The notes below the pieces were generated by a model. The model was not told where the DNA came from, made no database searches, and saw nothing but the letters and a program-made list of their open reading frames with translations. Positions 6,464 to 12,532 of a stretch of DNA of 15,199 nucleotides are shown piece by piece. Numbering within the stretch: position 1 is the first letter of the stretch; the number at the start of each line of letters is the position of its first letter. Origin of the DNA: RAM1 sp943372515 (lineage in GTDB: Bacteria > Pseudomonadota > Gammaproteobacteria > Burkholderiales > Burkholderiaceae_C); NCBI GenBank assembly GCA_943372515.1, contig CALRYY010000103.1, positions 1 through 15,199 of the forward strand, given 5' to 3'. A program made the position numbers and the translations under genes.

Positions 6464-7553
6464 GTACACCGGCCACGTGGCCGCCAATCGCCAGGCTGCT
6501 GGTCAAGCCCGGCGACTCAATACCAAACAGGTTCACCAGCCCCGGCACGCCGTGCTGCGCCGCCCCCTGGATCACAAAGTCCGCCGCCGGCTCGCCCGGC
6601 CCGCTGATCTTGGGCCGCATGCCCGCATAGCCCGGCAACAGCGCGCCGTCCTGCAGGGCGGGCCAGTAGCGGCGCACCTCGGCATAAAACGCATCACCGC
6701 GGCGCGGGTCCACCACCAGATCGTCCGCCGACTCAACCCACTGCACGTCGGGGCCGAACTTGGCCTGTCCGCCCAGATCCAGCGTCAGGTGCACGCCCAG
6801 GCCTGCGGCCTCGGGCACGGGGTAGATCAGACGCGAAAACGGCGCGCGGCCCGCCAGCGTGAAATAGTTGCCTTTGGCGTAATGCGCCTGCGGCACATGG
6901 CGCGAGTCCAGGCCCTGGATGCTGCCGGCGACGGCGGGCGCGCTCAGGCCAGCGGCGTTCACCACCATCGTGGCCAGCAGCTCGGTGCCGTCCTGTACGG
7001 ACAGCGCGATCCCCTCAGGGCTCACCCGCGCCGACGCGATCCCGGCATTGAAAACCACCAGCCCACCCGCGTTCTCCAGGTCGCCCTGCAGCGACAGCAT
7101 CAGCGCATGGCTGTCCACGATGCCGGTGCCGGGGGAATGGATGGCGCCGACGCATTCCAGCTGCGGCTCCATCGCGCGGGCTTCATCACGGGTCAGCAGC
7201 ACCAGGTCGTCCACGCCGTTGGCCGCTGCCTTGGCAACGATGCCGTGCAACGCTGCCACCTGTGCGTCGGCCGTGGCCACAATCAGCTTGCCGCAGCGCT
7301 GGTGGCCGATGCCGCGTTCTGCGCAATACGCATAGAGCATCTGCTTGCCCTGCACGCACAGCCGCGCCTTGAGCGAGCCGGCAGCGTAGTAGATGCCGGC
7401 GTGGATCACCTCGCTGTTGCGCGAGCTGGTGCCGGTGCCGATGGCGTTGGCGGCCTCCAGCACCATCACCTCGCGGCCCTGCAGCGTCAGCGCGCGCGCC
7501 ACGGCCAGACCGACCACGCCCGCACCGATCACCACGCAATCCACTTGGTCCAT
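6447..7553 (-). CDS. FAD-dependent oxidoreductase, L-2-hydroxyglutarate dehydrogenase-like (DAO family)
   Basis: A 368-residue soluble flavoprotein. An N-terminal dinucleotide fold has VIGAGVVGLAVARAL (G10, G12, G15) and E33 at the end of the second strand for FAD ribose. The stretch 45-70 (RNSEVIHAGIYY, then LKARLCVQG), CGKLIVA near 87, and a GTGIVDSHAL block closely follow L-2-hydroxyglutarate dehydrogenase (human L2HGDH, E. coli LhgO/LhgD), which oxidises L-2-hydroxyglutarate to 2-oxoglutarate. The substrate here is inferred; other 2-hydroxy acids or amino acids are possible in this superfamily. Its ATG shares one base with the stop of the upstream amidohydrolase gene (TGATG), so it is probably translationally coupled. 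It is the last gene of the LysR-flanked unit, and its end overlaps pyrD tail to tail by 17 bp with no terminator visible. Confidence 0.85.
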   Translation of the reverse strand: MDQVDCVVIGAGVVGLAVARALTLQGREVMVLEAANAIGTGTSSRNSEVIHAGIYYAAGSLKARLCVQGKQMLYAYCAERGIGHQRCGKLIVATADAQVAALHGIVAKAAANGVDDLVLLTRDEARAMEPQLECVGAIHSPGTGIVDSHALMLSLQGDLENAGGLVVFNAGIASARVSPEGIALSVQDGTELLATMVVNAAGLSAPAVAGSIQGLDSRHVPQAHYAKGNYFTLAGRAPFSRLIYPVPEAAGLGVHLTLDLGGQAKFGPDVQWVESADDLVVDPRRGDAFYAEVRRYWPALQDGALLPGYAGMRPKISGPGEPAADFVIQGAAQHGVPGLVNLFGIESPGLTSSLAIGGHVAGVLSVRS

Positions 7554-8401
7554 CAGACCGTGCGCGGATCTGTGGCCAGCAGCAATGCCACCAGCGATTG
7601 CAGGCTGGCCTGCAGCGCACCAAAACCACCGGAGAGGGCCAGCGTCTGTTCGTCCATGTACAGGCGCCGGTTGATCTCCAGCTGAACGCTGTGGCGCTGG
7701 TGCGCCGGGTCCGCGTGGCGGCGCACCAGTTCCACGCCCTTGTACGGGTGGTTGTAGCTGACGCTGTAGCCCAAAGCGCGCAGGTGCTCGCCAATAAGGC
7801 GCGTCAGCGCCGGGTTGGCCGTGGTGCCGTCGCGGTCGCCCACCACAAAGTCGTCATGCACCAGGCCCGGATATTCGGTGGCATGGCTGGAAGCCACCGC
7901 CGGCATGGAATGGCAATTGATATGAATGCTGTAGCCATGCCGAGCGTGCGCGGCGTCTATGGCCTGCGCCACGGCGCCGTGGTACGGCACCCAGCAGCGC
8001 TCAATGCGCGCCGCCACTTCAGCCACACCCAGCTGGCGCGAATAGATGGGTTTCCCGTCGTCGGTCATGCGCCAGATCAGGCCCTTGCCCAGCCGTACCT
8101 TGGACAGCACGCGCTCATCGGTGGCCACCGGGCCGGCCCAGGGGCCGTCCAGCATGTCCACATCCACCTCGGTCACGTCGCGGTTGGCGTCCAGGTAGCT
8201 GCGCGGAAACAGCGCTTCGACCCATGCCACGCCCAGGGCGGGCGCAAATTCATACAGGCGCTCCACATGCGTGTCTTCGGCCCGGCGCAGCAGCAGCGGG
8301 TCGCAGGCATGCGCAAAATCGTCCGGGTACTGCGTGCCGCTGTGCGGCGAATCCAGCACCAGCGGCGTGTGGCCGGGTACCGTTCGGATCATGGAAGTCA
8401 T
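7553..8401 (-). CDS. N-formylglutamate amidohydrolase-family protein
   Basis: A 282-residue protein of the HutG/N-formylglutamate deformylase family (COG3741-type), zinc hydrolases that split N-formylglutamate into formate and glutamate. Family blocks in order: LDSPHSGTQYP (16-26) with H20, DANRD (71-75), SIHINCHSMPA (158-168) with H160 and H164, and LEINRRLYMDE (241-251). No hutU, hutH or hutI is nearby, so the histidine pathway is not supported by context and the substrate could be another N-acyl or N-formyl amino acid. The start is uncertain. ATG 8401 is used; ATG 8392 is possible; a TTG at 8491 overlapping the upstream stop would add 30 residues unlike the family. None has a good Shine-Dalgarno. 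It lies 86 bp after the Bug gene and is coupled to the flavoprotein gene downstream. Confidence 0.82.
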   Translation of the reverse strand: MTSMIRTVPGHTPLVLDSPHSGTQYPDDFAHACDPLLLRRAEDTHVERLYEFAPALGVAWVEALFPRSYLDANRDVTEVDVDMLDGPWAGPVATDERVLSKVRLGKGLIWRMTDDGKPIYSRQLGVAEVAARIERCWVPYHGAVAQAIDAAHARHGYSIHINCHSMPAVASSHATEYPGLVHDDFVVGDRDGTTANPALTRLIGEHLRALGYSVSYNHPYKGVELVRRHADPAHQRHSVQLEINRRLYMDEQTLALSGGFGALQASLQSLVALLLATDPRTV

Positions 8402-8487
8402 GGCGTCGATTGTGGCGCAACGCGCCGCCAAACGGTGCTTGAAGCGGTGGTTCAGCAGCCGCAGAACAGCACTCAAGACAGGCCCCC

Positions 8488-9444
8488 TCAATCCAGGCTG
8501 ATCCGCGCAAAGCGGCTGATGCGCTGCATCTTGTCGATCTCCTTGCGGATCTGGGCGCCAAACTCGTCCGGCAGGCTGCCCGACGGGAACAGGCCCTGCC
8601 CCGCCAGCCTTTCACGCACGGCGGGCTCGCGCAGCGCGCGAGCCACGGCGTCCTGGATGCGGCGCACTGCTGCGGGTGGCGTTGCAACAGGCGCCACCAG
8701 GCCGAACCAGGATGGGTCGTTGTTGGAAAACAGGGACAGCTCGCCATAGGTGGGCACCACCGGCAGCACGGCCAGGCGCTGGCCCCACGACACCGCCAGC
8801 GCGCGCAGCTTGCCCGACTGGATGTGGGGCAGCGACGACGCCACCTGGTCAAAGTACACCTGCACCTGACCGCCAATCAGGTCATTGAGCGCCGGGCCCG
8901 CGCCGCGGTACGGGATATGGACCATGAAGGTGTTGGTCGTGCTCTTGAACAACTCGCCCCACATGTGGCCGATGGTGCCGTTGCCCGGCGATGCATAGGT
9001 CACCTTGCCCGGGTTGGCCTTCAGGTGCTTGATGAACTCGCCAAAGTCACGCACCGGCAAGTTGGCATTGACCACCAGCACGCCTGGCGCCTTGACCACC
9101 TCGGTCACGGCGGCAAAGTCCTTGAGCGGGTCATAGGGCAGCTTCTTGTACACAGCCGGGTTCACGCCATGGGTGGACAGCGTGGCCACGCCCACCGTCA
9201 GCCCGTCGGGCGCGGCCCTGGCCACTTCGGCCATGCCGATGGAGCCGCCTGCGCCGGCCCGGTTGTCCACGATCACCGGCTGGTCCAGCAGGCGCGCCAG
9301 CGGCTCCACCAGCGCCCGCGCAGTGATGTCCGTAGCGCCACCGGGTGGGAACGGCACCACCAGGCGCAGTGGTTTGCCCTGCGCTCTTGAAAGTCCCGGG
9401 AGTAATGAAGTTCCAGCCAATGCCATCAGGTGTCGTCGTTGCAT
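8488..9444 (-). CDS. Bug/TctC-family periplasmic solute-binding protein
   Basis: A 318-residue secreted binding protein of the Bug family (Bordetella uptake gene; TctC-like), which bind small carboxylates and related compounds in the periplasm. The N-terminus MQRRHLMALAG has a twin arginine (R3, R4) and a likely cleavage after SRA (21), so export may be by Tat or Sec. Family hallmarks are LVVPFPPGGATDITAR (28-43), the VDNRAGAGG block and PAPDG-like AAPDG, then the VHIPYRG and GQVQVYFD blocks. ATG 9444 is preferred over ATG 9450 because GGAG at 9455-9452 is 7 nt from the former and only 1 nt from the latter. No TctA/TctB membrane genes are in the window; orphan Bug proteins are very common in this family of bacteria. 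It heads the three-gene unit opposite lysR. The ligand cannot be assigned. Confidence 0.9.
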   Translation of the reverse strand: MQRRHLMALAGTSLLPGLSRAQGKPLRLVVPFPPGGATDITARALVEPLARLLDQPVIVDNRAGAGGSIGMAEVARAAPDGLTVGVATLSTHGVNPAVYKKLPYDPLKDFAAVTEVVKAPGVLVVNANLPVRDFGEFIKHLKANPGKVTYASPGNGTIGHMWGELFKSTTNTFMVHIPYRGAGPALNDLIGGQVQVYFDQVASSLPHIQSGKLRALAVSWGQRLAVLPVVPTYGELSLFSNNDPSWFGLVAPVATPPAAVRRIQDAVARALREPAVRERLAGQGLFPSGSLPDEFGAQIRKEIDKMQRISRFARISLD

Positions 9445-9473
9445 GCTCATGCTCCGCAGTTGTTGTGCAGGCG

Positions 9474-9502
9474 ATTCTGGCCAGGCAACGGATGCTTGCC
9501 AA
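9474..9502 (-). promoter_or_regulatory. Candidate promoter of the Bug-amidohydrolase-flavoprotein unit
   Basis: On the minus strand TTGGCA (9502-9497), a 17-nt spacer and CAGAAT (9479-9474) give a sigma70-like promoter (5/6 and 4/6 matches) with start near 9467, about 23 nt before the ATG at 9444. The weak -10 would fit a promoter needing an activator. Its -35 overlaps the opposing lysR -35 by five bases. Confidence 0.45.
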
Positions 9503-9523
9503 ACGAAAAGCACGCCTGATAAC
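9496..9523 (+). promoter_or_regulatory. Candidate lysR promoter
   Basis: TTGCCA (9496-9501), a 16-nt spacer and GATAAC (9518-9523) resemble a sigma70 promoter (5/6 and 4/6 matches). Transcription would start near 9530, inside the T-N11-A box, which suits autorepression. This is a consensus match only. Confidence 0.45.
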
Positions 9524-9538
9524 ATTCCATAAAGGAAT
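9524..9538. promoter_or_regulatory. LysR-type box (T-N11-A inverted repeat)
   Basis: ATTCC-ATAAA-GGAAT is a perfect 5-bp inverted repeat with a 5-nt centre, and T9525 to A9537 satisfies the T-N11-A rule for LysR-family sites. Its centre (9531) is about 64 bp upstream of the predicted start of the divergent operon, the usual place of a LysR recognition site, and it also overlaps the lysR start region and Shine-Dalgarno (AAAGGA, 9531-9536). Confidence 0.5.
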
Positions 9539-9544
9539 CAACTT

Positions 9545-10495
9545 ATGCGCCAGCTCAACCCACCGCTGCACCTGCTGCGAGCTTTTGCCACCACGGCACG
9601 CTTTGGCAGCATCTCGCGCGCGGCCGAGGCACTGCACCTGACGCAAAGCGCCGTCAGCAAACAGGTGCAGGAGCTGGAGCGCTGGACTGGCACCGCGCTG
9701 TTTGAACGCGTGCGCAAACGCCTGAGCCTCACGCCGGCCGGCCAGCGGTATGACGCCGCCCTGCGCCCCCTGCTGGCCGGGCTGGAGGCCGCCACGCTGG
9801 AGCTGATTACCAGCGGTGACGGCGGCGGGGCGCTGGCCTTGTCAACCTTGCCCACCTTCGGCGCCAAATGGCTGATCCCGCGGCTGCCTGCATTCCAGCA
9901 GGCGCACCCACAGATCGCGCTGCACTTTGTGCCCTATGTGCAGGGTTACGACTTTCACCGCCCCGACCTGGATTGCTCCATCCTGTTTGGCGACGGCCAC
10001 TGGCCCGGTGCGGTGGCTGATTACCTGACCGGCCGCGAGGTGGTGCTGATCGCCCCGCCCGCGCCGCGCAGTCGCCCGCTACTGCGCAAGCCGGCCGACA
10101 TTGCAAGGTACCCGCTGCTGCAACACATGTCGGTCCCGCACGCATGGGCACACTGGTGCAACGCGCACGGCGTGCAGGGCGTCAATGCACTGGCCGGTCC
10201 GCAAATGGACCAGTTCCACAGCCTGATCCGCGCCGTGGCGGCCGGCATGGGGCTGGCGCTGGTGCCCCAATGCCTGGTGCGCGACGACATTGCACTGGGC
10301 ACGGTATCGGCACCGCTGGACGACGGTTATGTGGACACGCTGGGCTACTACCTGTGCTACCCCGAAGCACGCGCCCACGTGGGCCCGCTGGAAAAGTTCA
10401 GGCAGTGGCTGCTGGGTGAATGTGCCACCGGGGTCAATGGGTTGGCTCAGGCTGCTTCGCCAAACCCGTTGGATCGCACGGCGCACCTCAAATGA
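9545..10495 (+). CDS. LysR-family transcriptional regulator (GcvA-like)
   Basis: A 316-residue regulator. The N-terminal winged helix-turn-helix spans about 5-65, with the recognition region SISRAAEALHLTQSAVSKQVQELE (22-45) and the LysR wing FERVRKRLSLTPAG. The rest is the periplasmic-binding-like effector domain, including LSTLPTFGAKWLIPRLPAF (GcvA-like). The ATG at 9545 has AAAGGA 8 nt upstream. The gene is divergent from the Bug-amidohydrolase-flavoprotein unit across 100 bp containing a T-N11-A box, so it most likely controls that unit in response to its substrate or a metabolite and represses itself. The C-terminal tail from about 295 is not conserved domain sequence. A strong hairpin follows the stop directly. 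Confidence 0.93.
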   Translation: MRQLNPPLHLLRAFATTARFGSISRAAEALHLTQSAVSKQVQELERWTGTALFERVRKRLSLTPAGQRYDAALRPLLAGLEAATLELITSGDGGGALALSTLPTFGAKWLIPRLPAFQQAHPQIALHFVPYVQGYDFHRPDLDCSILFGDGHWPGAVADYLTGREVVLIAPPAPRSRPLLRKPADIARYPLLQHMSVPHAWAHWCNAHGVQGVNALAGPQMDQFHSLIRAVAAGMGLALVPQCLVRDDIALGTVSAPLDDGYVDTLGYYLCYPEARAHVGPLEKFRQWLLGECATGVNGLAQAASPNPLDRTAHLK

Positions 10496-10520
10496 AAACG
10501 GCGCCTGAAAGGCGCCGTTT
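10496..10520. terminator. Bidirectional intrinsic terminator between lysR and tRNA-Val
   Basis: AAACGGCGCC-TGAAA-GGCGCCGTTT is a perfect 10-bp stem with a 5-nt loop, starting one base after the lysR stop. On the plus strand it ends in TTT; on the minus strand it ends in TTTTCATTT. It therefore suits termination of lysR from one side and of the tRNA transcript from the other, 9 nt past the tRNA 3' end. Confidence 0.85.
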
Positions 10521-10529
10521 GGTCAATTC

Positions 10530-10604
10530 TGGTGGGTGATACATGGATCGAACATGTGACCCCTGCCGTGTGAAGGCAGTGCTCTACCGCTGAGCTAATC
10601 ACCC
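10530..10604 (-). tRNA. tRNA-Val (anticodon CAC)
   Basis: The minus strand folds as a complete 75-nt tRNA with encoded CCA. The acceptor stem GGGTGAT pairs with ATCACCC, followed by A and CCA (10533-10530). The D arm is GCTC-AGCGGTA-GAGC. The anticodon arm is CTGCC-TTCACAC-GGCAG with CAC at loop positions 34-36. The variable loop is GGGTC, and the T arm is ACATG-TTCGATC-CATGT. All stems pair perfectly. The 5' sequence GGGTGATTAGCTCAG matches bacterial tRNA-Val, and CAC reads the GTG codon, which is frequent in this GC-rich DNA. It lies 51 bp downstream of dnaQ on the same strand. No clear promoter is seen in that gap, so co-transcription with dnaQ is possible. Confidence 0.96.
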
Positions 10605-10655
10605 GTTTCGCAAAACATCTGGTCTTGGCGCCAGCGTGCTCCGCAAAGCCTCGGA

Positions 10656-11378
10656 TTATGCCACAGAAGCTGAGGCCGATTCCCGAACCCGCCACAGCGT
10701 CTTGCCGCCGCTGGCCTTGTCCAGTTGCTTGAGCACGTCGTCGTGGGCAGCGGCCTCCTGGTCGTTGGCGGCGATCACGGGCAGGTCAAATTTCGACAGA
10801 TCAACGCGCACCGCCACAGCGCCGCCGGTGTCCTGGGCCGACACGTCGATCAGCAGGGCGTCCTGGCCGCGCGTGAGGTTGATGTACACATCGGCCAGCA
10901 GTTCCGCGTCCAGCAACGCGCCGTGCAGCGTGCGGCCCGAGTTGTCCACGCCCAGCCGGTCGCACAGCGCGTCCAGGCTGTTGCGCTTGCCGGGGTACAT
11001 CTCCTTGGCCATGCGCAGCGTGTCGGTCACGCTGCCTACAAAGCTGGCGAACGCGGGCTTGCCGATCAGCTCCAGTTCCTTATTCAGGAAGCTGACGTCA
11101 AACGCGGCGTTGTGGATGATGATTTCCGCGTCCTGCAGGTAGTCCATCAGTTCGTCGGCCACGTCGACGAACTTGGGCTTGTCGCGCAAAAATTCATTGC
11201 TGATGCCGTGGACCTTGAGCGCGTCTTCATGGCTGTCGCGCCCGGGGTTCAGGTAGAAATGCTTGTTGTTGCCGGTGAGCTTGCGGTTGAACAGTTCAAC
11301 GCAGCCCACTTCAATGATGCGGTCGCCGCCTTCTGCGGACAGGCCGGTGGTTTCTGTATCTAAAACGATCTGGCGCAT
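10656..11378 (-). CDS. dnaQ: DNA polymerase III epsilon subunit, 3'-5' proofreading exonuclease
   Basis: A 240-residue protein (E. coli 243) with the full DEDDh exonuclease core: ExoI DTETTG with D7 and E9, ExoII IIHNAAFDVSFLN (87-99) with D94, and ExoIII HGALLDAELLADVY (152-165) with H152 and D157. The end (KTLWR, 226-230) matches the part of E. coli epsilon that contacts the polymerase alpha subunit. It removes misincorporated bases during replication. The clamp-binding QTSMAF of E. coli is not recognisable; the equivalent position after TGG reads AVAVRVDL. ATG 11378 (MRQIVLDTETTG) is chosen as the usual start; ATG 11387 would add three residues. There is no Shine-Dalgarno before either. 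A CATAAT at 11391-11386 could be a -10, which would put the transcript start almost on the start codon. Confidence 0.95.
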   Translation of the reverse strand: MRQIVLDTETTGLSAEGGDRIIEVGCVELFNRKLTGNNKHFYLNPGRDSHEDALKVHGISNEFLRDKPKFVDVADELMDYLQDAEIIIHNAAFDVSFLNKELELIGKPAFASFVGSVTDTLRMAKEMYPGKRNSLDALCDRLGVDNSGRTLHGALLDAELLADVYINLTRGQDALLIDVSAQDTGGAVAVRVDLSKFDLPVIAANDQEAAAHDDVLKQLDKASGGKTLWRVRESASASVA

Positions 11379-11388
11379 GGCGGGCATT

Positions 11389-11400
11389 ATGCTTGAGCAT
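11389..11400. promoter_or_regulatory. Small inverted repeat in dnaQ-SDR divergent gap
   Basis: ATGCT-TG-AGCAT, 5-bp arms around two bases, sits in the 47-bp gap between divergent start codons and overlaps a -10-like CATAAT on the minus strand. It is short enough to be chance; it is recorded as a possible operator. Confidence 0.2.
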
Positions 11401-11425
11401 CTCACCAGCAAAAGGAGCGCAAGGC

Positions 11426-12181
11426 ATGTTTGATCTGGGCGGAAAAGTCGCGGTGGTCACCGGTGGCAACGGGGGCATTGGCCTGGGTATGGCGCGAGGG
11501 CTCGCACAGGCCGGTGCGCTGGTGGTGATTGCGGGGCGCAACGCGGCCAAATCGGCGCAGGCAGTGCAGCAGTTGAAGTCCGATGGGCTTCGCGCGGATG
11601 CCATTGACGCCGATGTCACCGACGAAGCCTCGGTCACTGCCCTGTTCTACCAGGTGGCGGCCCGCCACGCGCAGGTGGACATCCTGGTCAACAACGCCGG
11701 CACCACCGTGCGCAAGATGCCACAGGATCTGTCGTTGGACGAATGGCACCAGGTCATGGACACCAACCTCACCAGCGCCTTCCTGTGCGCGCGGGCAGCC
11801 CACCCGCACCTCAAGCGCGCGGGCGGCGGCAAGGTCATCAACATTGGCTCGATGTTGTCGATCTTTGGCGCGCCTTACGCGTCAGCCTACGGTGCCAGCA
11901 AGGGCGGTGTGGTGCAGTTCACCCGCTCGCTGGCCACGGCCTGGGCGGGTGACAACATCCAGGTCAATGCAGTGCTGCCGGGATGGATCGACACGGAGCT
12001 GACCCAGGGCGCGCGCCAGCAGGTGGCGGGTTTGTACGAACGGGTGCTGTCGCGTACACCCGCAGGCCGCTGGGGTGCGCCGGATGATCTGGCGGGTGTG
12101 GCCGTGTTCCTGGCCAGCGCGGCATCCAACTTCATCACCGGCACAGCCATCCCGGTGGACGGCGGCTACTCGGTCAGCTAA
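11426..12181 (+). CDS. Short-chain dehydrogenase/reductase (classical SDR)
   Basis: A 251-residue cytosolic oxidoreductase. The cofactor loop is TGGNGGIG (12-19). The second strand ends AGRN with R38 rather than an acidic residue, which favours NADP(H). Structural NNAG is at 89-92, and the catalytic set N114, S142, Y155 and K159 (YGASK) is complete. The C-terminus FITGTAIPVDGGYSVS is typical. Overall it resembles gluconate 5-dehydrogenase or 2-deoxy-gluconate 3-dehydrogenase types, but SDR substrates cannot be read from motifs and no sugar-acid genes are nearby. The ATG at 11426 follows AGGAG (11413-11417) by 8 nt, the clearest ribosome-binding site in this half of the window. It converges on fdx with a 12-bp gap and no obvious terminator. 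Confidence 0.92.
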   Translation: MFDLGGKVAVVTGGNGGIGLGMARGLAQAGALVVIAGRNAAKSAQAVQQLKSDGLRADAIDADVTDEASVTALFYQVAARHAQVDILVNNAGTTVRKMPQDLSLDEWHQVMDTNLTSAFLCARAAHPHLKRAGGGKVINIGSMLSIFGAPYASAYGASKGGVVQFTRSLATAWAGDNIQVNAVLPGWIDTELTQGARQQVAGLYERVLSRTPAGRWGAPDDLAGVAVFLASAASNFITGTAIPVDGGYSVS

Positions 12182-12193
12182 GCACAGCCGGCC

Positions 12194-12532
12194 TCAGTGG
12201 TTCTCTTTGGCGTGGTTGATCGAGTACTTGGGTATCTCGACCACCACGTCCTGCTGCGCCAGGATGGCTTGGCAGCTCAGGCGTGAATGGGGCTCCAGGC
12301 CCCAGGCGCGGTCCAGCAGGTCTTCTTCGCCCTCTTCCATCTCGTTGAGCGATTTGAAGCCTTCGCGCACGATCACGTGGCAGGTGGTGCAGGCGCAGCT
12401 CAGGTCGCAGGCGTGCTCGATATTGATTTTGTGGTCCAGCAGCGCTTCGCAGATGGACGTGCCGGCAGGTGCCGTGACTTCGGCGCCAGCAGGGCAGTAT
12501 TCGGGGTGAGGCAGTATTTTGATGACTGGCAT
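12194..12532 (-). CDS. fdx: ISC-system [2Fe-2S] ferredoxin
   Basis: A 112-residue ferredoxin of the ISC (adrenodoxin-like) type that supplies electrons for iron-sulfur cluster assembly. Cluster ligands C42, C48, C51 and C87 fall at the same residue numbers as in E. coli Fdx, within HACDLSCACTTCHV and LSCQA. The C-terminus SINHAKENH is also typical. Its ATG shares one base with the hscA stop (TAATG), showing coupling as the last gene of the operon. A small inverted repeat TAGAG-GGT-CTCTA (12533-12545, plus strand) lies just before the start and is part of the hscA 3' end. No iscX follows; the next gene is the convergent SDR. Confidence 0.97.
   Translation of the reverse strand: MPVIKILPHPEYCPAGAEVTAPAGTSICEALLDHKINIEHACDLSCACTTCHVIVREGFKSLNEMEEGEEDLLDRAWGLEPHSRLSCQAILAQQDVVVEIPKYSINHAKENH

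Noticed and set aside
6477..7685. A 402-codon open frame on the plus strand opposite the flavoprotein gene
   Set aside because: High-GC antisense shadow: the peptide is rich in His, Arg, Gln and Ala with no family motif, whereas the minus frame has a complete FAD fold.
7553..8401. Assigning the amidohydrolase as hutG of a histidine-utilisation operon
   Set aside because: No hutH, hutU, hutI or HutC-type regulator is in the window; the neighbours are a Bug protein, a flavoprotein and LysR, so the gene symbol is withheld.
7598..8749. A 383-codon plus-strand frame opposite the amidohydrolase and Bug genes
   Set aside because: It spans two convincing minus-strand genes, has shadow-type composition and lacks motifs.
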